NCBI GenBank assembly: GCA_000314955.1 | Contig: BAEM01000043.1 | Location: 62,001 to 126,000 of the forward strand | Direction of reading: 5' to 3' | Origin: Paraglaciecola chathamensis S18K6 | GTDB taxonomy: Bacteria; Pseudomonadota; Gammaproteobacteria; Enterobacterales; Alteromonadaceae | DNA length: 64,000 bases | Shown here: in pieces, positions 45,805-54,796 of the stretch | How positions within the stretch are numbered: position 1 is the first letter of the stretch | Layout: every line of letters begins with the position of its first letter | Notes under the pieces: model-generated | Seen by the model: only the letters and a program-made list of their open reading frames with translations | Database searches by the model: none | Told to the model about the DNA's origin: nothing | Made by a program: the position numbers and the translations under genes

Positions 45805-46398
45805 TCATAAAAATACAGGATATAAAGACAACACCAAAAGCCCGGCCATAGTGAAATTAAAGATTTTAAGTCGCTTTTCTTGAGTTAAAAAGACCTGTAT
45901 TTTTTGCCCTAAAATTGTCCAACCACTGATACAGGGAAAGTTCACCGCACCAAACACACATGCCACCATTACCACAGCTATCACGCTCTTGGTCGGTGCA
46001 TATACACTGATTGCTGTTAGCGCCATTGTCCATGCTTTCGGGTTGACCCATTGAAACATCACGGCTTGAATAAAGGTCATTGGCTTAGCATCGCCCTTCA
46101 CGCCCTTTGTGGCTTTCGCAGACGTCGCTATTTTGTACGCCAAATAAAGTAGATAGGCGACGCTGAGCACTTTTAAAATTTGGTAGGAAATGGGAAAAGC
46201 ATCAAATAGCTGCATAATACCAAGCCCGACTAACACCACCATTAACGTAAACCCAAGAGACACGCCAAACATGTGCGGCAAGGAGCGCTTGATACCGAAG
46301 TTTGCCCCTGATGCCATCAACATAAGGTTATTCGGCCCTGGGGTAATCGACGAAACGAGCGCAAAAAGCATCAGGGCGGTGAGTATTTCAAATGTCAT
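45805..46398 (-). CDS. LysE/RhtB-family amino-acid exporter
   Basis: The protein has 197 residues and six TM helices. It carries the family signature TPGPNNLMLMASGANFGIKR at about 20-40, and VNPKAWTMALTAISVY near 115. These exporters move amino acids out of the cytoplasm. It is divergent from an Lrp-family gene 118 bp away, which is the classical arrangement of exporter and its regulator. Substrate unknown. Confidence 0.93.
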   Translation of the reverse strand: MTFEILTALMLFALVSSITPGPNNLMLMASGANFGIKRSLPHMFGVSLGFTLMVVLVGLGIMQLFDAFPISYQILKVLSVAYLLYLAYKIATSAKATKGVKGDAKPMTFIQAVMFQWVNPKAWTMALTAISVYAPTKSVIAVVMVACVFGAVNFPCISGWTILGQKIQVFLTQEKRLKIFNFTMAGLLVLSLYPVFL

Positions 46399-46516
46399 AA
46401 GGTTTTAAGTTCCTTTAAGCCAAGGTTTGACTAAAAAATCATACATGCAATTATAAAGAGCTATTAGTGAAATTACTGCGCTATAATCAGCGCAAAATAA
46501 ACGAAGTGCACAACAA

Positions 46517-46969
46517 ATGAATAAAAAAGACCTAGTTACCGAACGAATATTGCATGAGCTTAGTATTCACGGGCGGATCTCGAATACCGAACTCGCGGAA
46601 AAAATTGGCTTATCAGCCTCAGCATGTTTACGCAGAGTACAAGAGCTGGAGAATAGCGGGGTTATTAAAGGTTACCGGGCAATACTTGACAGTGAATTAC
46701 TTGGCAACGGTTTTATTGCTTACGTCACTGTTGGCCTAGGTCAACACACTAAGGCCTCGCAAGACGCGTTCGAACAAGCTATCGCCGATGCTAACGAAGT
46801 CAAAGAGTGCCATAACGTGACGGGGTCGTTTGAATATATTTTACGAGTTGAAACGCGTAATTTAAAAACCTACAAAACCTTTCACACCGACATACTCGGA
46901 ACACTTCCGCAAGTCAGCACTATCACTACACACGTCGTGATGGACTCGCCAAAAGATCAACGAGCGTAG
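46517..46969 (+). CDS. Lrp/AsnC-family regulator, divergent from exporter
   Basis: The protein has 150 residues. The N-terminal helix-turn-helix reads ILHELSIHGRISNTELAEKI, GLSASACLRRVQELENSGVI. The RAM ligand-binding domain contains GFIAYVTVGLGQ and ECHNVTGSFEYILRVE. It probably controls the LysE-type exporter on the opposite strand in response to an amino acid. A TATAAT sequence at 46482-46487 in the shared gap is a candidate -10 element for this gene. Confidence 0.95.
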   Translation: MNKKDLVTERILHELSIHGRISNTELAEKIGLSASACLRRVQELENSGVIKGYRAILDSELLGNGFIAYVTVGLGQHTKASQDAFEQAIADANEVKECHNVTGSFEYILRVETRNLKTYKTFHTDILGTLPQVSTITTHVVMDSPKDQRA

Positions 46970-47256
46970 CGGCATAAAAGCAGGCTAAATCCCAAGCCGA
47001 TGACCTGCCAAACAACGCCATAAACATTAAAGTCGTCTCAAAATAGCACACAGTGTTGGAAGGATTACCATCGATGTTCTAGGGTATTATTGTACACACT
47101 TGCAAGACAAGCATGTACTCATCGGCGCTTGCGAAGTTTCGATATACCCGCCTCAATTTACGAAGAGACAGTACCTTTTACAGTCGAAATTACGCTTTGC
47201 CCAGCGTGATCTTGCTTGTTCGCTATTTAGGTTGTCTCCCCCAGAAGGATTTGAAC
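46970..47256. other. Intergenic region with no clear signals
   Basis: This is about 287 bp before the astacin-like protease. An open frame starts at the ATG at 47113, in phase with the protease. I see no other gene or strong repeat here. Confidence 0.5.
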
Positions 47257-48318
47257 ATGAAAACATGTGAGCACGTTACCCCGAGCATTTGCTCTCTCCC
47301 CCTAGTAGAACCGCGTAAACTTGCAGCTAATATTGACAGAAACCGTGAATCATTGGTTCGTTACATCGAAAAAAAATGGGTCAATCACACCTCTCTACAT
47401 TTCTACTTTATGCAAGATCAACCACAGCTAAAAGGAGCAGAGAATCAATTACAAGCAGTCAGGGATGCATTCAAAGAATGGAAAGCATTAGGGATAGGAT
47501 TAGATTTCATAGAAGTCGCTCGAGCTTCAGAGGCTGAGTTTAGAATAGGCTTTACTCCTGGGAGTTCCTGGTCTTATGTGGGCAGGGATTGCATTGACTT
47601 GGTCCCAAACCCACAAGAACAAACTATGAATTTTGGCTGGGACCTCACCACGCCATACGGACGTGACACGGCACTACACGAAATTGGCCATGCTTTGGGG
47701 TTCCCTCATGAACATCAGAACCACAAAGCAGGAATTGTTTGGGATGAAGATGCCGTTTATGCAAACTTCGCGGCCTATCCTAATTATTGGGATCAAGCGA
47801 CAACCTACCATAATATTATTCGTAAGATCTCCCCGCAAGATGCAACAGGTTCCCCTTGGGACAAAGATTCCATCATGCATTATCAATTTGACGCAGGTTT
47901 AATTCTCTCCCCTACTGAATTTCAAAATGCACCGCTCATTCCAGCTCCCGGTCTGTCAGACATGGATATACAAGAGGCACTTAAATTCTACCCAAATAAT
48001 AGTGCCTCTCAATGGCCCCAATTGACGCCGTTTCTATCGCATAAGCTGGATATTATGCCAAGTGAACAGCTAGATTTTATTATTGAGCCTGACATCAGCC
48101 GCACCTACAATATACAAACATTTGGTAGTTTAGATACTGTTATAGTGCTGTTTGAAGATGATAACGCAGAGCCTATCTATTTAGCTGGAGATGATGATAG
48201 TGGCACTGATTACAACGCTAAAATATCGTTACGACTGATCAACGGCCGCCGATACTATTTACGCTTACGGTTATATAGTGCAGGGGCGTCTGGTGAAGGT
48301 GGTATCATGCTCTGGTAA
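47257..48318 (+). CDS. Astacin-like (M12A) metalloprotease without an evident signal peptide
   Basis: The protein has 353 residues from this ATG, which follows an AAGGA site. The metzincin motif HEIGHALGFPHEHQN is intact near 143-157, with the Met-turn SIMHYQFDAG near 208. The C-terminal part (about 260-353) resembles a PPC-type beta-sandwich (DFIIEPDISRTYNIQTFGSL, DDDSGTDYNAKISLRLINGR). Astacins normally carry a signal and propeptide; none is clear here. An in-frame ATG at 47113 would add 48 residues, with a weak hydrophobic stretch ALPSVILLVRYLGCL broken by an arginine. It stands as a single gene. Confidence 0.88.
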   Translation: MKTCEHVTPSICSLPLVEPRKLAANIDRNRESLVRYIEKKWVNHTSLHFYFMQDQPQLKGAENQLQAVRDAFKEWKALGIGLDFIEVARASEAEFRIGFTPGSSWSYVGRDCIDLVPNPQEQTMNFGWDLTTPYGRDTALHEIGHALGFPHEHQNHKAGIVWDEDAVYANFAAYPNYWDQATTYHNIIRKISPQDATGSPWDKDSIMHYQFDAGLILSPTEFQNAPLIPAPGLSDMDIQEALKFYPNNSASQWPQLTPFLSHKLDIMPSEQLDFIIEPDISRTYNIQTFGSLDTVIVLFEDDNAEPIYLAGDDDSGTDYNAKISLRLINGRRYYLRLRLYSAGASGEGGIMLW

Positions 48319-48324
48319 TAATCT

Positions 48325-48350
48325 AGGCCAGAATGTAAAAACTCTGGCCT
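48325..48350 (+). terminator. Terminator-like hairpin after the protease
   Basis: AGGCCAGA and TCTGGCCT form a perfect 8-bp stem with a 10-base loop, 7 bp past the stop. Only a short T-rich stretch (TATTTG) follows. Confidence 0.6.
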
Positions 48351-48495
48351 TATTTGAGTCTTCTCACTTTCAATCACTCCCCTCACTAAAATGCAACATC
48401 CCGTAGCTAAAAATTAACATTCTTCGCTAAAGCGCTTGCCCCGCAGCACTATGCTTTATAGGATTAGGCACACTTTTTTCTCACATGGATGTAAC

Positions 48496-49212
48496 ATGTT
48501 CTACCACCTTGCCACCGTGCTACTGGCTGTGTTGTTCTTTGCCCAAGGCAAATACGTCAGGCGCGTGACACCCAAGCTACCTGAGCCAGAGGGTTTAAGA
48601 AAAGGGATTTACGGCAATGGTTCCCCCACGTCTTTGTTAATAATGGGTGACTCTTCGGCTGCGGGCGTTGGGGTTGAACTGCAGCAATACGCACTGGCCG
48701 GTAGTATGTTAAATGCCTTGGGGTCCCACTATCAGGTTGCGTGGGAGCTCATGGCAAAAACCGGAGATACATCAACCCAATTACTTGAAAAGATTCAACA
48801 GCTAGACACCCATCAACACTATGAAACGGTTGTTATCTCTATCGGTGTGAATGACGTAACAGGGCTGACATCTTCTGCGAAGTGGACACACAATCTTGGA
48901 TTAATCGCCGCTGCCCTTCAGGAGAAATTAGGCGCGAAACGGGTGCTGTTTTCAAGCCTGCCACCTATGCACTTATTTCCGGCCTTACCTCAGCCGTTAC
49001 GTTGGTGGTTGGGCACAAGAGCAAAGCATTTTAATGCCTTAGCGCAAGACGTCTGTCATTCTCAACCACACTGCCACTTTATCAGTGCGCCTTTTCCAAT
49101 AGATCAACGTTTTATCGCCACAGATGGCTTTCATCCGGGCGCGTTAGCTTATCAACTTTGGGGGGAATACCTGGCAAGGGTGTTACAGGAGCAACTAACA
49201 AAACACAATTAA
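48496..49212 (+). CDS. SGNH/GDSL-family hydrolase
   Basis: The protein has 238 residues. An N-terminal hydrophobic segment (FYHLATVLLAVLFFAQG) suggests anchoring or export. Block I has the serine in IMGDSSAAGVGVE, block III the asparagine in VVISIGVNDVTGLT, and block V the catalytic D and H in ATDGFHPGALAYQLWGEYLA. These place it in the SGNH esterase/lipase group. An ATG at 48451 is an alternative start; the chosen one has a GGAT nearby. Substrate unknown. Confidence 0.88.
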   Translation: MFYHLATVLLAVLFFAQGKYVRRVTPKLPEPEGLRKGIYGNGSPTSLLIMGDSSAAGVGVELQQYALAGSMLNALGSHYQVAWELMAKTGDTSTQLLEKIQQLDTHQHYETVVISIGVNDVTGLTSSAKWTHNLGLIAAALQEKLGAKRVLFSSLPPMHLFPALPQPLRWWLGTRAKHFNALAQDVCHSQPHCHFISAPFPIDQRFIATDGFHPGALAYQLWGEYLARVLQEQLTKHN

Positions 49213-49271
49213 ATATTCGAAGAAAACATACGAAAATACATATGTGATTTTGCGTAAATTATTTCGCTAAC

Positions 49272-49778
49272 CTAATAGTTCACATTCTCAACAATACGCT
49301 GCTTTTTACCCTTGTAAGCCTCGAACAAAGTATTGTGCGCAGCCTGTGAAAACGTATCGCTACGCTCTGCGTATTGCCGTATCCAATCAATAAGCATGGG
49401 CAAGTTCGCATCTTGCGCTTCTTTTGACGCGTACTTATGTGATTCCCACGGCCGACTTCGCGCATTATTAACACAGGCTTCTAAGGGTAAATCCATATAA
49501 ATGAGCTCAGTTGCTTGCTCAACCAGTTCGCTCAGCAAATCACTGTAACAGCCTTCAATAACCCAGTTCTTTTGCGTTCGGGTAAATGCATTAATACTCA
49601 GCATGGAATCAGCAACAGGCGCCCGCTCTGGAACATCTGTGGGCAACCAAGCAAGTGTGTCTAAGTCAAGATGCGCTATTTTCAACCCGTTGGCTAAGTG
49701 CTTAGCCAAGGTTGACTTGCCTGAACCTGAGTTACCAAAAATAACGATACGCGTTGGTTCATTATCCTGTGTTGTCAT
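49272..49778 (-). CDS. Small P-loop NTPase / nucleotide-kinase-like protein
   Basis: The protein has 168 residues. Walker A is GNSGSGKST near 14-22, with an aspartate pair in IAHLDLDTLAWLPTD. KNWVIEGCYSDLL is typical of adenylate- or shikimate-kinase-like folds, and VNNARSRPWESHKY is a lid-like region. Such proteins are often annotated as adenylate kinase-like or topology-modulation proteins. The phosphate acceptor is unknown. The gene is alone on its strand, just before pyrB. Confidence 0.88.
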   Translation of the reverse strand: MTTQDNEPTRIVIFGNSGSGKSTLAKHLANGLKIAHLDLDTLAWLPTDVPERAPVADSMLSINAFTRTQKNWVIEGCYSDLLSELVEQATELIYMDLPLEACVNNARSRPWESHKYASKEAQDANLPMLIDWIRQYAERSDTFSQAAHNTLFEAYKGKKQRIVENVNY

Positions 49779-49931
49779 AGCCTTCCCTGTTTACGTCTAA
49801 GGTTACTTATGCTGAAAAACGAATTTATCATGAGTTAATGACAAATTGACGAATCATTACAATAGATTTCGCTTTATTCGTCATAAGTTTGATAAAATCG
49901 CCGCGGTTTTCTCAACATAGGCGCAGGGCAT

Positions 49932-50936
49932 ATGAAATTCGAAGGTAGTCACATTCTTTCTGTTAACCAATTCGATCGTGAATCGATAGAGCGCGTGTTT
50001 GATGTTGCCAATCAAATGGTGCCCTATGCAAAACGACAGAAACGTACCACTGTGCTAGAAGGGGCCATTCTTGGTAACTTATTTTTTGAGCCCAGTACCC
50101 GTACCCGAGTCAGTTTTGGCACTGCTTTTAATTTGCTTGGTGGCGAAGTGCGCGAAACCACAGGCATGAGTAATTCTGCGTTAGCTAAAGGTGAGTCATT
50201 GTACGATACCGCCCGCGTTCTCAGCGGTTATTCTGATATTATTACCATGCGCCACCCTGACTCAGGCTCAGTGGCTGAATTTTCTCAAGGTAGTCGCGTA
50301 CCTGTGATAAATGGCGGTGACGGAGCCAACGAACACCCCACTCAAGCCTTACTTGATTTGTACACCATTCAAAAAGAGCTGCTTTATCATGGAGGAAACA
50401 TTGATGGTCTACATATCGCTATGATGGGAGATTTGAAATACGGAAGAACGGTTCATTCTCTTAGCAAGTTACTTTGCTTGTTTAAGAATATTCGTTTCAC
50501 TTTGATTTCTCCAAAAGAACTGGCCATGCCAGATTCGATTCTAAGCGCAATAGAAGATGCTGGTCACCGCTACACCATCAGTGAAACCATTGAAGGTAAC
50601 TTTGATGCGGATATCTGTTATCAAACACGTGTACAAGAAGAGCGCTTTGGCTCACAAGAAGAAGCAAACTTGTATCGGGGTAAGTTCCGCTTAAACCAGC
50701 AAATTTACACTAAACATTTTCAATCAAAAACGGTGATCATGCACCCTTTGCCCAGAGATTCACGCACTGAGGCTAACGAGCTAGACAATGATTTGAATAT
50801 GAACCCTAATCTCGCTATTTTCCGCCAAACCGACAATGGCGTATTGGTGCGTATGGCCTTATTCGCCTTAACGTTAGGGGTAGAAGACATCGTCAGTAAA
50901 TTCGACAAAGAAGTGCATTGGTACAGCGGCCACTAA
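49932..50936 (+). CDS. pyrB: Aspartate carbamoyltransferase catalytic subunit
   Basis: This enzyme makes N-carbamoyl-aspartate in pyrimidine synthesis. Length is 334 residues. The carbamoyl-phosphate loop FFEPSTRTRVSFG is at 52-64, with GDGANEHPTQALLDLYTI, the aspartate-binding MMGDLKYGRTVHSL and MHPLPRDSRTEANELDNDLN. The protein is longer than the E. coli catalytic chain (about 310). No pyrI follows; hemL is next, 44 bp downstream in the same direction. No attenuator-like leader was recognised. Confidence 0.97.
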   Translation: MKFEGSHILSVNQFDRESIERVFDVANQMVPYAKRQKRTTVLEGAILGNLFFEPSTRTRVSFGTAFNLLGGEVRETTGMSNSALAKGESLYDTARVLSGYSDIITMRHPDSGSVAEFSQGSRVPVINGGDGANEHPTQALLDLYTIQKELLYHGGNIDGLHIAMMGDLKYGRTVHSLSKLLCLFKNIRFTLISPKELAMPDSILSAIEDAGHRYTISETIEGNFDADICYQTRVQEERFGSQEEANLYRGKFRLNQQIYTKHFQSKTVIMHPLPRDSRTEANELDNDLNMNPNLAIFRQTDNGVLVRMALFALTLGVEDIVSKFDKEVHWYSGH

Positions 50937-50980
50937 CACCGCCTGTGTCACTTAGCCATTTCTAAACGTAATAAGAGAAG

Positions 50981-52285
50981 ATGAACAATATGCAAAAGTC
51001 AGAACAATTATTCAGCCGTGCTCAAAAGCACATCCCAGGTGGCGTCAACTCTCCCGTGCGCGCATTTAAAGCCGTTGGTGGTACACCACCGTTTATTGAA
51101 AAAGCCGATGGCCCTTATTTATATGACGCTGACGGCAAACAATATATTGATTACGTCCAGTCGTGGGGACCGATGGTGCTAGGCCACAACAATCCACAAA
51201 TCCGCCAAGCGGTGATTGATGCGGCTCATAAGGGTCTGAGTTTTGGTGCCCCTACTGAAGCCGAAGTGACCATTGCTGATCTCGTCAGCGAGTTAGTCCC
51301 TTCGATGGAAATGCTACGCATGGTTAACTCAGGTACCGAAGCGACGATGAGCGCTATTCGTCTGGCCAGGGGTTATACTAAACGCGATAAAATTTTGAAG
51401 TTCGAAGGCTGTTATCACGGCCATGCCGATGCTTTATTGGTTAAAGCAGGCTCTGGCGCCTTAACCTTTGGTGTTCCAAGCTCCCCAGGTATACCAGCAG
51501 ATTTTGCCAAGCACACCCTGACAATGGAATACAATAATATCGACTCGGTTGTTCAAGCTTTTGAACAATACCCAGATGATATTGCATGTATCATTGTTGA
51601 ACCTGTTGCAGGCAACATGAACTGTATTCCCCCTGTAGATGGTTTCCTGCAAGGACTGCGTGATGTATGCGACCAATACGGTGCGGTACTGATTTTTGAT
51701 GAAGTAATGACGGGTTTTCGTGTGGCCTTAGGTGGCGCGCAAGCTAAATACAAGATTGAGCCAGATTTAACCTGCCTAGGGAAAGTGATTGGTGGTGGTA
51801 TGCCAGTTGGCGCCTTTGGCGGCAAAAGAGACATCATGCAACACATCGCACCCTCCGGTCCTGTGTATCAAGCAGGTACCTTGTCAGGCAACCCTGTGGC
51901 TATGGCCGCTGGCTTAGCTGCGTTAAACCAAGTCAAGCGCCCAGGCTTATATGATGAGCTTAGCGAAGCGACCAAAACGTTAGCAGAAGGTATTAAAACC
52001 ATCGCCGACAGTCTTAATATTCCTATGAGTGTTAACTATGCAGGTAGCATGTTCGGACTATTCTTTACTGATGTTGAACGCGTGACTAACTACCAACAAG
52101 CGATCAACTGCAACACCGAACAGTTCAATCACTTCTATCATGGCATGTTAGAAAATGGTGTGTATTTAGCACCCGCGTCATATGAAGCAGGCTTTGTTTC
52201 AGCGCAACATAATCCAGAAGTAATACAGCAGACCCTACAAATTGCTGAGAAGGTTCTGGCTGACGTAACCAAAAAGTTCGGTTAA
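50981..52285 (+). CDS. hemL: Glutamate-1-semialdehyde 2,1-aminomutase
   Basis: This PLP-dependent enzyme makes 5-aminolevulinate for heme synthesis from glutamate-1-semialdehyde. It has 434 residues. The catalytic lysine is K268 in [19 protein letters not shown], and the PLP aspartate lies in [37 protein letters not shown] and [17 protein letters not shown] are also diagnostic. Two in-frame ATGs, at 50981 and 50990, are both possible; the second is better spaced from GAGAAG. It follows pyrB closely but the pathways are unrelated. Confidence 0.97.
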   Translation: MNNMQKSEQLFSRAQKHIPGGVNSPVRAFKAVGGTPPFIEKADGPYLYDADGKQYIDYVQSWGPMVLGHNNPQIRQAVIDAAHKGLSFGAPTEAEVTIADLVSELVPSMEMLRMVNSGTEATMSAIRLARGYTKRDKILKFEGCYHGHADALLVKAGSGALTFGVPSSPGIPADFAKHTLTMEYNNIDSVVQAFEQYPDDIACIIVEPVAGNMNCIPPVDGFLQGLRDVCDQYGAVLIFDEVMTGFRVALGGAQAKYKIEPDLTCLGKVIGGGMPVGAFGGKRDIMQHIAPSGPVYQAGTLSGNPVAMAAGLAALNQVKRPGLYDELSEATKTLAEGIKTIADSLNIPMSVNYAGSMFGLFFTDVERVTNYQQAINCNTEQFNHFYHGMLENGVYLAPASYEAGFVSAQHNPEVIQQTLQIAEKVLADVTKKFG

Positions 52286-52328
52286 TGTAGCAATATCCGT
52301 CACTCGCCAGCGAAGCAATGTAAGTTCT

Positions 52329-53423
52329 ATGTTAGAAACTGTCTCTCAGCCCTTACCACTTGCTTTGCTAGCGTTGTGCATTATTTGCTTCATCATAATT
52401 GCTTTTTTACTATATAAACTGTCCAAACTCAGTACCTCTAAAAGTCACAAAACCTCAGTAAAGCTGCGCAGTGTTAATCAAAAAAAGCAGATTGACGTTC
52501 CCTCTGATCGCTTCGAACAAAAAGCGGATGAAGCCCTACGTTTACGCCACACGTTTCAAAAATTCGTACCAAAACAGTTTGTAGACCACTTTGCCAAGCA
52601 TGGCGCCACAGTCCTAGAGTTAGGTCACGCGGTGGAAGACGATGTGGCCATTTTGTTTTGTGATATTCGTGGCTTCACCGGCCTATCAGAGAAAATGAGT
52701 CCGCAAGAATTAATGCGCTTTTTGAACTCATATTTCTTGAGGATGAACGACCCCATCCATCTCAATTCTGGTTTCATTGATAAATTTATTGGTGATGCCA
52801 TTATGGCGTTGTTTGACCATCCAGATGGGGGCGACGAAGACAAAGCCCAAGACGCCCTTTGTGCCGCGCTCGACTTACGTCGAGCCTTAACAATATACAA
52901 TCAGCACAGGCAAAACAGTGGCTATGCATCGATAGATATGGGGATTGGCATTCATTTTGGTCCTGTGGTGTTAGGTACTGTTGGCTCAGATGACCGCATG
53001 GACACCACCGTTATTGGCGACAGTGTTAATATTGCCTATCGCCTTGAAGCGTTAGCCCCCATTTACCAATGCGACATTGTTGTAAGCGCTCAAGCATTGC
53101 AACAAGCTGCACAACCAGAGCGGTTCACATCAAGATTGCTCGATTGGGTAAAAGTCAAAGGGCGCAGCAACGCCATAGAGATTCACGAAGTAATCGCCCA
53201 TTTACCGCAAGAGCAGCAACAACTGAAGCAAAGTAACAGTGCGCTAATTAAGCAAGGTTTAGGGTATCGCTTTAAGCAAAATTGGGTTCAGGCAATAAAT
53301 TGCTTTGAACAAGCGGCTAAGCTAAGCCCAGAGGATCACCTGCCCCGGCTACATATCCTGCAATGCCAGCAACTGGCAGAAAGCGCTTTGCCGGAAAATT
53401 GGGACGGCACAGTGCAGTTATAG
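52329..53423 (+). CDS. Membrane class III adenylate/guanylate cyclase with TPR-like tail
   Basis: The protein has 364 residues. A single TM helix (about 7-33, LALLALCIICFIIIAFLLY) is followed by a linker ending in KFVPKQFVDHF. The class III cyclase domain (about 100-275) shows the metal aspartates in ILFCDIRGFTGLSEKM and KFIGDAIMALFDHP, and VIGDSVNIAYRLEALA. A helical tail (about 305-355, RFKQNWVQAINCFEQAAKLS) resembles one TPR. It probably makes cAMP for signalling; the DUF294 protein has a cNMP-binding domain, but a link is only a guess. It lies 43 bp after hemL. Confidence 0.93.
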   Translation: MLETVSQPLPLALLALCIICFIIIAFLLYKLSKLSTSKSHKTSVKLRSVNQKKQIDVPSDRFEQKADEALRLRHTFQKFVPKQFVDHFAKHGATVLELGHAVEDDVAILFCDIRGFTGLSEKMSPQELMRFLNSYFLRMNDPIHLNSGFIDKFIGDAIMALFDHPDGGDEDKAQDALCAALDLRRALTIYNQHRQNSGYASIDMGIGIHFGPVVLGTVGSDDRMDTTVIGDSVNIAYRLEALAPIYQCDIVVSAQALQQAAQPERFTSRLLDWVKVKGRSNAIEIHEVIAHLPQEQQQLKQSNSALIKQGLGYRFKQNWVQAINCFEQAAKLSPEDHLPRLHILQCQQLAESALPENWDGTVQL

Positions 53424-53471
53424 ACTGCCTTTTATAAATGGGGGAAGTAGCTGGATTTAAGCGATAAAAAG

Positions 53472-53493
53472 AGGGCAGCCATTGCGCTGCCCT
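53472..53493 (-). terminator. Intrinsic terminator of the Dyp gene
   Basis: AGGGCAGC and GCTGCCCT form a perfect 8-bp stem with a 6-base loop. A T-run (CTTTTT) follows on the minus strand only, so it stops transcription from the peroxidase gene, about 120 bp beyond its stop. Confidence 0.75.
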
Positions 53494-53610
53494 TAAAGGT
53501 TCACGGAACACATACATTAAGCCCGAAAAGGCGGCCTTATAGTAGGTGCTTTGTATGACAAAAGCATGGCTGATACATTACGTTAACGTGACACGCTCTG
53601 TAAAATGTAA

Positions 53611-54531
53611 CTAGTTAGCTCGTTGTTTGATAAAGGTCAGTGAAGGCGCAAAAAAAGCAGCTCCAGTTTCTGCACTGGTAAAATCCAAAAAGCGGTCGTA
53701 CTCACCATTTTCATCATTCATAAGCATACTACGCAGCATATGCTCGAAAGGCTTAGGACTTCGAGCACAACTGACGAAAAACAGCCCCTGCACATGCATA
53801 TCTCCGTAAGGCATGCTCTGACGTAAAAGACGCATAGCTTGATTTTGCGTGTCCGTGACTTGCGTACAATCATAGTGACTACGCGGGGACTTAAACGCGT
53901 CGCTTAACGGGCTGTTATCTGACTTTTTACGACCCATAATGTATTCTTGCTGATAGGTCGACAATTGCTCCCATTTGGCAATATTGTGGCGATAGCGTTG
54001 AACATGTAAGTAACTGCCACCAGCGAAGTCGGGGTCAAGTTCCCCCACCAAAGCAATATCCAATTTTTGCATGCCTTTGGGGTTGTCATCGGCGTATATA
54101 AACCCTGTTAGATCACGGCCATCTAAATATCTGAATCCACGTATATCTTCAATCAAATCTACATGATTTCCCAGCAAACGCATGATTTCCATCGCGAGGG
54201 CGTGGCAAACATCGGCACGGTCAGCACGAATTTGAATGAATAGGTCGCATGGGGCAACTGGGGCACCGCGATCGTCGCACTGCACATCAGGAAAGGGGGC
54301 CAACTCTACCGGTATTAGCCCAGGATATACCTCGTGCCAGTAGCTACTACCGATCGCAACAACCCCTGTGACCATAGCCTCATAATATTCTTCGTCATAA
54401 TGGGCAATTAGATCAACAATTTGCGCGATTTTGACCCGCATAGCGTGATCATCGTCGTCGTTCACATTGAGCAATAAATACAGGGCATGCAAGCTTGCTT
54501 CAGCACAAATCCCTTTTTGTGGTTGTGGCAT
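53611..54531 (-). CDS. Dyp-type (dye-decolorizing) heme peroxidase
   Basis: The protein has 306 residues. The GxxDG motif with the catalytic aspartate is in GFRYLDGRDLTGF near 144. The proximal heme histidine is probably in RSHYDCTQVT near 230, and RQSMPYGD with GLFFVSCARSPKPFEHML follows. No Tat signal is seen, so it is probably cytoplasmic or encapsulin-bound; no encapsulin gene is in the window. It is an orphan gene between a cyclase and an outer-membrane barrel. Confidence 0.94.
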   Translation of the reverse strand: MPQPQKGICAEASLHALYLLLNVNDDDDHAMRVKIAQIVDLIAHYDEEYYEAMVTGVVAIGSSYWHEVYPGLIPVELAPFPDVQCDDRGAPVAPCDLFIQIRADRADVCHALAMEIMRLLGNHVDLIEDIRGFRYLDGRDLTGFIYADDNPKGMQKLDIALVGELDPDFAGGSYLHVQRYRHNIAKWEQLSTYQQEYIMGRKKSDNSPLSDAFKSPRSHYDCTQVTDTQNQAMRLLRQSMPYGDMHVQGLFFVSCARSPKPFEHMLRSMLMNDENGEYDRFLDFTSAETGAAFFAPSLTFIKQRAN

Positions 54532-54796
54532 AAAATTCTTAGTGTGGTTGTGGTTTTAGTCAAGCGTTATGCTCATACTGGGAATACAATCCCGATGAAT
54601 ATGAATACCCTCTTGCACGGGGCTTTACGCTAATAACTAATATACGCGATTTTCACCGTTACGCATAATCCCTGCCACTAGAATACGCCACGACAAGAGT
54701 TCCCGCTGTGCATATAAAGCGAAAACACCTTTTAGCGCTTTTAAAAGCCAGCCGCTGAGCATGAGCAAAGCGACTATCAATATAAATTACCCTAAT

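Noticed and set aside
47113-47256. 48-residue N-terminal extension of the astacin-like protease
   Set aside because: The ATG at 47257 has a good AAGGA site; the extension has no convincing signal peptide. Kept only as an alternative.
53472-53493. Hairpin as terminator of the cyclase gene
   Set aside because: No T-run follows on the plus strand; the run is on the minus strand, so it belongs to the peroxidase gene.
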